Positions 26,768 to 33,918 of a stretch of DNA of 64,000 nucleotides are shown here, in pieces. Each line of letters begins with the position of its first letter. Positions within the stretch are counted from its first letter, which is position 1. The position numbers and the translations under genes were made by a program. The notes below the pieces were generated by a model that had not been told where the DNA came from, did no database searches, and saw only the letters and a list, made by a program, of their open reading frames with translations. Source of the stretch: Chitinimonas viridis (GTDB taxonomy: Bacteria > Pseudomonadota > Gammaproteobacteria > Burkholderiales > Chitinimonadaceae); NCBI RefSeq assembly GCF_030409555.1, contig NZ_JAUFPU010000019.1, forward strand, positions 248,001-312,000, in the 5' to 3' direction.

Positions 26768-27190
26768 ATGCGCAAGCTGCTGCGTAATACCTTTGCCGTC
26801 ATCGTCGGAATATTGATAGGCGGCGCCGTCAACTCTGCACTCATCATGCTCAGCCCGTCGCTAATTCCACCGCCTGCTGGTGTGGATGTAAACAATGCCG
26901 AAAGCCTGAGTAGGTCGATACACCTTTTTGGGCCACAGCACTTCATCATGCCTTTCCTGGCACACGCGGTAGGCACGTTCGCCGGTGCACTCGTCGCCTG
27001 CATGGTTGCAGCCAGCCATAAAGTGCCCATTGGCCTGGCCATCGGCGTGGTGTTTCTTTGCGGCGGCGTGGCGGCCAGCTTCATGATTCCCGCGCCGGCC
27101 TGGTTTATTGCGCTCGATCTACTGCTTGCCTACCTGCCTATGGCCTGGCTTGGCGTGCGTATAGGTGGCTCGGGTGTGGCGATACCCTAG
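26768..27190 (+). CDS. Small integral membrane protein
   Basis: 140 aa from MRKLLRNTFAVIVGILIGGA, with a GAGGGGGC stretch upstream; an earlier in-frame GTG at 26744 is less likely. Four hydrophobic segments are visible (about 8-30, 66-86, 91-108 and 112-132), separated by a His/Gly/Pro loop (HLFGPQHFIMP). Several Gly/Ala-rich helices suggest tight packing. No family recognised; no partner gene nearby. Confidence 0.65.
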   Translation: MRKLLRNTFAVIVGILIGGAVNSALIMLSPSLIPPPAGVDVNNAESLSRSIHLFGPQHFIMPFLAHAVGTFAGALVACMVAASHKVPIGLAIGVVFLCGGVAASFMIPAPAWFIALDLLLAYLPMAWLGVRIGGSGVAIP

Positions 27191-27369
27191 GTACAAATAC
27201 CATGTGATGCCGCAGTGAGCCGTGAGAAGGGCGCAGCAACGCGGCTGCCGACAGGGCTGCGATGCGCCGTGAGGCGGGCATCCTTCAAACAGAGGATTCC
27301 CTTCAGATGATGCAGCTGTACAATTTTTTCGCAGCCTTGACGTCACTTTTCTCACAGAAAGGAAGCAAA

Positions 27370-27819
27370 ATGAAAGCAATCATCAGGGCCGGCCTGGCAG
27401 TTGCCGCTGGCTTTATCTTGTGTGCGGGCGCTCAAGCGGCAACGCACAGCGTGTGGTCAGAAAAGCCCCTGGCGCTGACAGACCCGACCCTGGGCAGCTT
27501 TTCGCCGATCAGGGGCAATATGGCCACCACCTGGAACAGCAAGACCCGCTACGGCCATATGCATATCACGGCCCAAGCCAATCCGAATCTCACTTACGAC
27601 TTCAATCTGGTCAGCATCAGCAGCAGCCACGCCGACTACATTTCCGGTGTCTGGGATATCTTTCGCAATGGTGTGCTGGTATGCAATGGCTGTATAGGTA
27701 AGGCCTATATTCTTAGTGCCCCAGTGGGCAACTACTTCAAAGTGTATATTGGCGACGAGAACTGCGCTGCTGAACGGTGGCATTACAGCGGCTACATTAC
27801 GAATCGCTTTGACTTCTAA
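27370..27819 (+). CDS. Small exported hypothetical protein
   Basis: 149 aa from MKAIIRAGLAVAAGFILCAG with a clear signal peptide cut after AGAQA; AGAAAGGAAG precedes the ATG. The mature part is about 125 residues, with three Cys (CNGC plus one in DENCAAE) and many Ser, Tyr and Gly, probably all-beta. No family recognised. A hairpin terminator follows the stop. Confidence 0.7.
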   Translation: MKAIIRAGLAVAAGFILCAGAQAATHSVWSEKPLALTDPTLGSFSPIRGNMATTWNSKTRYGHMHITAQANPNLTYDFNLVSISSSHADYISGVWDIFRNGVLVCNGCIGKAYILSAPVGNYFKVYIGDENCAAERWHYSGYITNRFDF

Positions 27820-27853
27820 CAAACATTCCCGTTTTGTCGATTCATCATATGTG

Positions 27854-27891
27854 GGCCGGCAACGCTTGATAAATGCTTGCGTTGTCCGGCC
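27854..27891 (+). terminator. Hairpin terminator after the exported-protein gene
   Basis: Arms GGCCGG-CAACGC and GCGTTG-T-CCGGCC pair over 12 bp with a single bulge, and ATTTCATT follows. It starts 34 bases past the stop of the upstream plus-strand gene. Confidence 0.6.
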
Positions 27892-28238
27892 ATTTCATTG
27901 CGCCGCGACCGCGGCGATTTGGCGTCACTTATCGTGCACTGCACCAGCGGTGCATGCTGGCGTACATGCCTGGCTGACGGCATATCCACGGCGGGCCGGG
28001 CATCCAATAACGCGATCAGGAGCGCCGGGCAATGTGATTATTACGGCTCTCGCAATCGAGGAATGACATCGGAATGCATCAAGGGTATTGCTATCATGGC
28101 GATCTGGTTGATTGGCTCATTTGGCACCGAATAATCATATGGTTATGCAGTCTCCGGATACGTGCCGATATGGAAGCCGGCCGATGCTGGTTGAAAACCA
28201 GTCAATTAAAACAACCAATACCTGAAGAGGAGTAAGTA
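27892..28238. other. Intergenic region before the second exported-protein gene
   Basis: No convincing coding region. A GC-rich palindrome (GCCGCGACCGCGGC) and a small hairpin CTGGTT-GAAA-ACCAG near 28187 were seen. The short plus-strand frame at 27877-28134 has no ribosome site. The promoter of the next gene should lie in its AT-rich right half. Confidence 0.45.
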
Positions 28239-28703
28239 ATGAAGCTAATCAAACGCAGCTTATTGGCGCTGGCCGCACTGATGACAGGCGGCTTGGCCTG
28301 GGCTGACACCTATGATTCTGCCACCAACCGCCTGACTGTGGATTCCGTGCAAGTGGGTGATACCGTCTACACCAACGTTGTGATCACGGTCGGCACGATA
28401 CACAGCGTGGGCGGCTCGTACCCAGCCAATACGCCCGTTACCGAAACCTGCAGCTTAAGCAATTTCACCAAGGCCAAGTTCGACGCCATTGCTGTGGGCA
28501 TGCCGCTGGCACAGGTGAGCCAGGTCATGGGTTGTAAGAATACCCCTAGCTCCACCCAGCGCGGCAGTAATTATGTGGTGTATGTTTGGAAAGCGGTAGG
28601 TACCATGACTTACATCATGGTTTGGTTCGATGTCGACGGTACGGTAGTAACACGCCTGCATCCTGATCCTGTGATTCCGTTCAAGCAAGCAGTCGGTTTC
28701 TAA
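28239..28703 (+). CDS. Exported protein with a possible SmpA/BLIP-like domain
   Basis: 154 aa with a signal peptide (MKLIKRSLLALAALMTGGLA, cut after AWA) and AGAGGAG before the ATG. The mature N-terminus has a strand-rich segment (YDSATNRLTVDSVQVGDTVY). The C-terminal half (FDAIAVGMPLAQVSQVMGCK, then a YVVYVWK strand and WFDVDGTVV) resembles SmpA/BLIP folds, which have a GM-xx-QV helix followed by strands. The resemblance is by eye only. Expected in the periplasm or outside the cell. Confidence 0.7.
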   Translation: MKLIKRSLLALAALMTGGLAWADTYDSATNRLTVDSVQVGDTVYTNVVITVGTIHSVGGSYPANTPVTETCSLSNFTKAKFDAIAVGMPLAQVSQVMGCKNTPSSTQRGSNYVVYVWKAVGTMTYIMVWFDVDGTVVTRLHPDPVIPFKQAVGF

Positions 28704-29215
28704 GTCGCCAGAAGACGTCAGGCTATCGCAGTGCCTGTCAGGCCTCCTCCAGCGCAGGGGAGGCTGGCGTACTGCAGGGCCCTGTCTGACACAATCCACG
28801 CCGGAAGGGCTTTCAGGCGGCGCTTGGCGACACTTCATGCTTACTAATTGTTGGTAGACCAAGTGGGGTAAGGTCATCTGCTCACGCCGTAGTGCTTCGC
28901 CAGCTTGTTCGCGCTGGGCTTCCTCTCCTGTGCTACATGACAAACTGCTGCCTGATTCACACCGTGGCAGAACGGCAATGGTGCTCGTTGCATTTCATTC
29001 CTGGAACGAAAAGCCCGGCTAGGCCGGGCTGCTGGTGACAGAGAGGAGGGGGCATTATGCATAGGACGGCGACGGCGCTGCCAGCGCGCCAAGTACAGAC
29101 AGCAGCTGTTTTAGCTTGTGCCGTAACTTGACATAATAAACATTATGCGAAGTAATGTGGGTTGCCGTTCATATGCCGAATCGTTGCGGCGTCGTTCATC
29201 CCAAATGATGGGTGG
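28704..29215. other. 512-base region without a convincing gene
   Basis: It holds the terminator of the lysR gene (29012-29030) and little else. A minus-strand frame at 28874-29092 ends in SANKLAKHYGVSR, vaguely like the helix-turn-helix end of a recombinase, but has no start signal and no matching body. It could be a decayed gene fragment. Confidence 0.4.
29012..29030 (-). terminator. Rho-independent terminator of the lysR gene
   Basis: A perfect 8-bp GC-rich stem AGCCCGGC / GCCGGGCT with a 3-base loop. On the minus strand TTTTCGTT follows. It lies about 190 bases downstream of the lysR stop. Confidence 0.7.
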
Positions 29216-30127
29216 TCAGATGATTCCGGTACGCGGCAGCGTACCTACATGCTCACGTAAATGTCGCAGAAACTCAGCCGCAATAGGTGGTAGCAGCTTG
29301 CCGCGCGGTTGAACAATGTACCAATTCGATTCAACCGGGAACCCCACCACATCCAACACGGCGAGGCCATCGACCGTAGGGTCGCTATGCAGCGTGTGGC
29401 GAGACAGTACTGACACCCCTAGGTTGGCCGCAACAGAGTGCTTGATTGCCTCGTTACTTCCCAGCTCCATGCGAACAATCGGCTGCAGGCCCAGCGCAGC
29501 AAAGTGCCGATCGCACGCGCGGCGCGTACCGGAGCCCTGCTCTCGCAGGATGAACCGTTCACTCAACAAGGTAGTAAGTGGAATCTGCAGGCTCGAAGCG
29601 AGCGGGTGATTGATGTGCGCCACCACGACTAGCGGGTTGGAGAGGAAGGCTTCTGTCGTGACATCCATATCCTGCGGCGGGTTGGACATGACGTAAAGAT
29701 CGTCCTCGTTTGAACGAAGTCGCTGCAAGACTCCATCCCGGTTAAGAATGGAGAGGCTGACATCGACATCAGGATGCCGACGGCAGAATACGCCCAGCAG
29801 ATTGGGAACAAAGTACTTTGCGGTGCTGACCACGGCAACCCGTAACCGTCCCCGTTGTAATCCTCGGAGTTGATCGATACGCTGACCAAACACCTCCCAC
29901 TCCTTCTGCATGGCTTGCGCAGACTGCTGCAGGAGTCTCCCCGCCTCGGTCAAGAACACCCGCTTGCCGATCACCTCGTAGAGTGGCAATCCCACATTCT
30001 CTGCTAGCTCGCGCAGCTGCATAGAGACAGTTGGCTGAGTGACATGACACGCCCTTGCCGCCCCACTGATGCTGCCATGTTCGGCCAAGGCGAGAAAAAG
30101 CTGCAGCTGTCGGAACGTGACGCTCAT
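29216..30127 (-). CDS. LysR-family transcriptional regulator, divergent from sbtA
   Basis: 303 aa from MSVTFRQLQLFLALAEHGSI (Met7 of the longest frame, the standard LysR opening). Winged HTH: GSISGAARACHVTQPTVSMQ and the YEVIGKRVFLTEAG wing, then a LysR substrate domain. It resembles the CbbR/CmpR subgroup, which senses carbon-fixation metabolites, but assignment is by context and general look. It probably controls the bicarbonate transporter across the 94-base divergent region, which has ATCGAT operators. Confidence 0.9.
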   Translation of the reverse strand: MSVTFRQLQLFLALAEHGSISGAARACHVTQPTVSMQLRELAENVGLPLYEVIGKRVFLTEAGRLLQQSAQAMQKEWEVFGQRIDQLRGLQRGRLRVAVVSTAKYFVPNLLGVFCRRHPDVDVSLSILNRDGVLQRLRSNEDDLYVMSNPPQDMDVTTEAFLSNPLVVVAHINHPLASSLQIPLTTLLSERFILREQGSGTRRACDRHFAALGLQPIVRMELGSNEAIKHSVAANLGVSVLSRHTLHSDPTVDGLAVLDVVGFPVESNWYIVQPRGKLLPPIAAEFLRHLREHVGTLPRTGII

Positions 30128-30132
30128 AGATA

Positions 30133-30177
30133 AAAATCGATACAAATCATATTAAATATCGATTTTACATTATCGAT
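30133..30177. promoter_or_regulatory. LysR operator region between lysR and sbtA
   Basis: A perfect 10-base inverted repeat, AAAATCGATA (30133-30142) and TATCGATTTT (30157-30166), with a 14-base spacer, followed by a third ATCGAT at 30172-30177. LysR proteins bind such paired half-sites in divergent promoters. The region is very AT-rich against its surroundings. Confidence 0.7.
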
Positions 30178-30221
30178 GTACTCACTCTACCATGCAACCT
30201 ACTTTTCGGAGGATAGGTTAC

Positions 30222-31235
30222 GTGCAAAGCCTGCTAGATCCCGCCATTCTGTTTTTTGTCTTCGGCGTCGCAGCCGGGCTACTCAAGTCCAATCTCGAAA
30301 TTCCACCGGCTATTTCCCGTTTTCTCTCCCTCTATCTCCTCATGGCGCTCGGGCTTAAAGGAGGCTTTGCCTTGGCGCATTCAGGGCTGACTGGCGAGGT
30401 GGCGACTACGCTCGCCATCGCGGTAAGCCTAGCCATACTTGTCCCACTGCTTGGCTATGTGCTGTTGCGCCGGGCGGTTGGCAGTTTTGATGCTGCCGCA
30501 CTCGCCGCGACCTATGGCTCTGTCAGTGCGGTTACCTTTATCACGGCGACACAATACTTGGAGATCCGCGGCTACGGTTTCGGCGGCCACATGGCAGCAG
30601 CCATGGCCTTGATGGAGGCGCCAGCGATTGTTCTGGCCGTCCTGATTGCCAATCAGCTACGCCAAAAGGCCGGAGTGGTCGTTGTTGAAAATAGCGTAGG
30701 GGTATTCTCTAGCGCCCCTAGTGGGGGCATGTCCATAGGCAAAGTGGTTCATGAGTCACTAACCGATGGCGCACAATTGCTGCTGCTTGGCGCCATGCTG
30801 ATCGGCCTTTTGACGGGTGAGGCCGGCAAGGCCGCGATGCAGCCATTCTCTGGCGACCTCTTCAAGGGGATGCTCGCATTCTTCTTGCTTGATATGGGCT
30901 TGAACGCGGCCAGACAGCTCCCCCAGCTACGCGGCAGCTCGCCGTGGCTACTGGCCTACGCCGTACTGGCGCCAATTGCACATGCTGGATTCACCCTACT
31001 CGTCTGCTTGTTGATGGGCGTACAAGCTGGGAATGCTACCTTGCTCATGGTCCTCGCAGCCAGCGCGTCCTACATCGCCGTCCCGGCTGCATTGCGGCTA
31101 GCCATTCCCGAAGCGAGACCCGCGCTCTATTTCGGCATGTCGCTTGGCATAACCTTCCCTTTCAACATCCTGCTCGGCATCCCGCTTTATACGGGCATTG
31201 CCCATAGCGTGCTCAGCTATGGCAACCTGCAGTGA
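30222..31235 (+). CDS. sbtA: Sodium-dependent bicarbonate transporter, SbtA family
   Basis: 337 aa from a GTG at 30222, with GGAGGA 9 bases upstream; an ATG at 30192 lacks a site. About ten membrane segments with the SbtA (DUF897) signature ALAATYGSVSAVTFITATQY early and AASASYIAVPAALRLAIPEA late. The family imports bicarbonate with sodium in cyanobacteria; proteobacterial members are less studied. A divergent LysR gene fits carbon-dioxide-responsive control. No PII-like sbtB follows. Its 3' end overlaps the convergent eptA gene by 23 bases. Confidence 0.9.
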   Translation: MQSLLDPAILFFVFGVAAGLLKSNLEIPPAISRFLSLYLLMALGLKGGFALAHSGLTGEVATTLAIAVSLAILVPLLGYVLLRRAVGSFDAAALAATYGSVSAVTFITATQYLEIRGYGFGGHMAAAMALMEAPAIVLAVLIANQLRQKAGVVVVENSVGVFSSAPSGGMSIGKVVHESLTDGAQLLLLGAMLIGLLTGEAGKAAMQPFSGDLFKGMLAFFLLDMGLNAARQLPQLRGSSPWLLAYAVLAPIAHAGFTLLVCLLMGVQAGNATLLMVLAASASYIAVPAALRLAIPEARPALYFGMSLGITFPFNILLGIPLYTGIAHSVLSYGNLQ

Positions 31236-32889
31236 TATCGTAAGCACGGTCATAAGCTTGAGTCTGCACGTCCAGCATGCCCAGCACTGTATGGAAAATG
31301 TTGTCATGGCTCAGAGAGCGATCAGCCTGCTGCTGCAGGCACCCCGCACGCACACCAAAGCTCCTTTCGTATGTGCTACTTGTCCAGATGAACATGGGCA
31401 CGTGAGTTTGCACCTCGGGAGCAATGACACGCGGGAGACCATGTAGGAATACGCCGCTTTCTCCTAGCGATTCACCATGGTCGGAGACATAAACCATGGC
31501 AGCATCATGGCTTTGTTGGTTTTGTAGCAACCGTATCGTCTGGGCGAGAAAGTGATCTGTGTAACGAATTGCGTTGTCATAGCTATTGATGACTTGCTCG
31601 CGCGAGCATTTACCCAAGTCAACGGTATCGCAGGTCGGGGTAAACGTCCTCATCGTGGGCGGGTAACGCCGGAAATAGGCCGGCCCATGATTACCTAGCT
31701 GATGCAGAACAATCACCAAACTGCCGGATGTGGAAGCGATACGCTGCTCCAGACCCTTGAGCATGATTTCGTCAAGGCAGCCCTTGCCATCGCAAAGCGC
31801 CCGATCCGTCTGGCTATCCAGCTGCTCCGTAGGGATGTCACTACATACCCCTTTGCAGCCAGATTGATTGTCTCGCCACAAGACATTCAATTTCGCATGG
31901 CGTAGGACATGCAGCAGTGATTCGTGACCGAGAATCTTAGCCTCGTCATAGTGGCGACGACCAAAGGGCGAGAACATACAAGGCACCGAAACTTCAGTAT
32001 TGGTACCACAGGAGGTTACAGCACGAAAATTGTGCACTCCCTGCTTCGCCAGTTCCGGTGTTGTCTGTCGTTCATATCCACTTAGCCCCCAATTAGCAGC
32101 GCGGGCAGTCTCACCCACAACCAACACCAGTACCACCGGCTTGGCCCGCGTTTGCCAGGAGGCGCCCAACTTTGCGTCAATGCCGACTGGAACCTTGGGT
32201 CCGCGCGCCTTGGCTTCTTCTGCTGCAACAACTTTGAGTGTGGATACGATGAAGTTGCCAGGTGTAATGAGATGGCGCAGCGCCTTCTGATTACGCATTG
32301 TTGCGGACAAATCCTGGAATACCAGAAGGATCGCGCTGGCTGCGATGGCTAGCGCCGCCACTACCCAGGCCATACGCATCAAGCCTGCCTTGATCGGGCG
32401 GGAATACGTTAGATTGACGCGCCACAAAACCCACAGTGGGAGGCCGGTATGTAGCAACATGTGAGGAATCAAGCCTAGCGTCAGCAGATCACGTGCCTCT
32501 TTGGGATTGGTGCGCAGGACGTTGCGTGCCATCGTAGTGTCAAAGTAGACCTGATAGTGTTGCGTGAAATAGGTGGCCATGCCTGATGCCACGAAAAGCA
32601 CCGTCAACAATGGCTTTACGGTCCAACGGTTGAGCACGAGCAAAAGAAAAGCAAAGTGCAATGCAATCAGACCCACAGCGATAGCAACAGCAAAGAACCA
32701 AGTGAAGGGTGCGTAGATGTCTCGGCCGGACATCAGGGCAGACCAAAAAGCGCCGTTACAACAAGTAATAAAGAAACAAGACGCAAGCAGCGTGAGCAAC
32801 TCGACGCTAAGCGCGGGCCGCGAGCAAACTGCTTCGTAAAGCCAATTGGAACGCCTAGCGCTGGTGAAGGCTGGGATGGAGAGCTGCAA
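31213..32889 (-). CDS. eptA: Lipid A phosphoethanolamine transferase, EptA/MCR family
   Basis: 558 aa from a TTG at 32889 (AGGA upstream). Five N-terminal membrane segments lie within the first ~190 residues, then the periplasmic alkaline-phosphatase-like domain. Catalytic features are complete: VGET with Glu260, CGTNTEVSVPC with the nucleophile likely Thr298 and a Cys pair (294/304), HQLGNHGPAY, and SDHGES. The enzyme adds phosphoethanolamine to lipid A, which lowers binding of polymyxins. A PmrA box lies about 90 bases upstream. It is chromosomal here with no insertion sequence, so it should not be called an mcr gene. Confidence 0.9.
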   Translation of the reverse strand: MQLSIPAFTSARRSNWLYEAVCSRPALSVELLTLLASCFFITCCNGAFWSALMSGRDIYAPFTWFFAVAIAVGLIALHFAFLLLVLNRWTVKPLLTVLFVASGMATYFTQHYQVYFDTTMARNVLRTNPKEARDLLTLGLIPHMLLHTGLPLWVLWRVNLTYSRPIKAGLMRMAWVVAALAIAASAILLVFQDLSATMRNQKALRHLITPGNFIVSTLKVVAAEEAKARGPKVPVGIDAKLGASWQTRAKPVVLVLVVGETARAANWGLSGYERQTTPELAKQGVHNFRAVTSCGTNTEVSVPCMFSPFGRRHYDEAKILGHESLLHVLRHAKLNVLWRDNQSGCKGVCSDIPTEQLDSQTDRALCDGKGCLDEIMLKGLEQRIASTSGSLVIVLHQLGNHGPAYFRRYPPTMRTFTPTCDTVDLGKCSREQVINSYDNAIRYTDHFLAQTIRLLQNQQSHDAAMVYVSDHGESLGESGVFLHGLPRVIAPEVQTHVPMFIWTSSTYERSFGVRAGCLQQQADRSLSHDNIFHTVLGMLDVQTQAYDRAYDITAGCHS

Positions 32890-32976
32890 AGGTCGATCCT
32901 GACTTGCCCGTATGCGAAAGCTTGGTCAGCATTTCGGGAGCAATAAGTGAGTATCGAGTCATTACAGCAACCGCAC

Positions 32977-32993
32977 CTTAAGCCAGCCTTAAG
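32977..32993 (-). promoter_or_regulatory. Perfect PmrA (BasR) box upstream of eptA
   Basis: CTTAAG-CCAGC-CTTAAG, an exact match to the PmrA box (two CTTAAG half-sites, 5-base spacer). It lies 88 bases upstream of the eptA start, in the 116-base gap after the pap2 gene. PmrA controls eptA/pmrC in enteric bacteria. On the minus strand a TAATGA -10-like sequence follows 12 bases further on. Confidence 0.8.
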
Positions 32994-33005
32994 CTGGTCA
33001 AACCA

Positions 33006-33773
33006 TTAGCTACGAGCCTCGCTGGTCGGCATGAATCGACCCAGTGTATCGTCCACCAGCAAGCAAACTGCCCAGCAAACCCATGCGGACCAAAGGGTAT
33101 GTGAGAGGAAGTGGGCTCCACGCAATTGTTGCCCCCAGCCCAGTAATAGCCCAGCGACGAACGCCAAGCTCCACACCCATCTTGCCATGCGAGGATTGCG
33201 CCCCCGCCACAACAGGACGAACGCAAACAGGGCAAAGCCCGTACTGGCATGACCAGCCGGGAAACACTGACCGACTGCGTTTACAGGCGTAAAGGGGAAA
33301 ATCGTTGTCTCGGCGATTGAACCACCATAGCGCGTTAGATCCCAAGGGCAAGGCTTGGTACTGAAATGCTTAAGCGTAGCCACCGAGGCTGGTGCCAGAA
33401 CCAGCGCTATTCCCACCGCCAACCAGCGGCGGTTGACGCTTCTGTCGGCTGGCCACCTCGGACTAGTGAACACTCGTAGCCATACCACGACAGCGCTAAC
33501 CAAGACCATCCATTTGACCCAGCGATGGCTGAATACCTCGACCCACCAATTACCAGCCCCAACAAAGCTACCGGCCTTGTAGTGCGGGTCTTGAAGCCAG
33601 ATGTCGAGGGGCAACAATCCGAACAGAAGGGTAAGCATCAGGGCGCAAGCGTGCATTCCCAGCCATGCCCCACCCCATGGGAGAACCGTGGGGCGCTTAG
33701 GTATCTGGGATAAATCGGGAAGGGTGGGATGCGGCATAAGCACCGGACCATGTGTAACGGGCAAGTGCATCAT
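33006..33773 (-). CDS. PAP2-family membrane phosphatase next to eptA
   Basis: 255 aa, about six membrane segments. PAP2 motifs: KHFSTKPCPWD (motif 1, degenerate), CFPAGHAST (PSGH-like, catalytic His) and QQLRGAHFLSHTLWS (motif 3). Such enzymes remove phosphates from lipid A, undecaprenyl pyrophosphate or phospholipids; next to eptA a lipid A or phosphoethanolamine-linked role is likely. A second ATG at 33737 may be the real start, because a PmrA-like box ends only 15 bases before the first ATG. Same strand as eptA. Confidence 0.85.
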   Translation of the reverse strand: MMHLPVTHGPVLMPHPTLPDLSQIPKRPTVLPWGGAWLGMHACALMLTLLFGLLPLDIWLQDPHYKAGSFVGAGNWWVEVFSHRWVKWMVLVSAVVVWLRVFTSPRWPADRSVNRRWLAVGIALVLAPASVATLKHFSTKPCPWDLTRYGGSIAETTIFPFTPVNAVGQCFPAGHASTGFALFAFVLLWRGRNPRMARWVWSLAFVAGLLLGWGQQLRGAHFLSHTLWSAWVCWAVCLLVDDTLGRFMPTSEARS

Positions 33774-33787
33774 TCAGCCCGTCTAAA

Positions 33788-33804
33788 CTTAACACGATCT
33801 TAAA
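33788..33804 (-). promoter_or_regulatory. PmrA-like box upstream of pap2
   Basis: On the plus strand CTTAAC-ACGAT-CTTAAA: two half-sites, each one base off CTTAAG, with the correct 5-base spacer. It suggests that pap2 and eptA each answer to a PmrA-like regulator. No pmrAB genes are in the window. Confidence 0.55.
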
Positions 33805-33918
33805 TGCCAACTGTTTGACTACGACTGCCGGATCGGAGGCACTATGGGTGCATAGGCATCCTGCCTATATAGCTTACGGGCAGTAAGCGGCATATCCTCT
33901 TCCGCCTGCGTGTTAATA

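Noticed and set aside
27877-28134. 85-aa plus-strand frame between the two exported-protein genes
   Set aside because: Begins inside the terminator hairpin, no ribosome site, composition unlike a folded protein.
28874-29092. Minus-strand frame ending like a recombinase HTH (SANKLAKHYGVSR)
   Set aside because: Only about 13 residues look alike, there is no catalytic part, and the lysR terminator lies inside it.
31213-32889. Mobile mcr-type colistin-resistance gene
   Set aside because: The enzyme family is shared, but no insertion sequence or plasmid gene is nearby and it is set in chromosomal genes with PmrA boxes.
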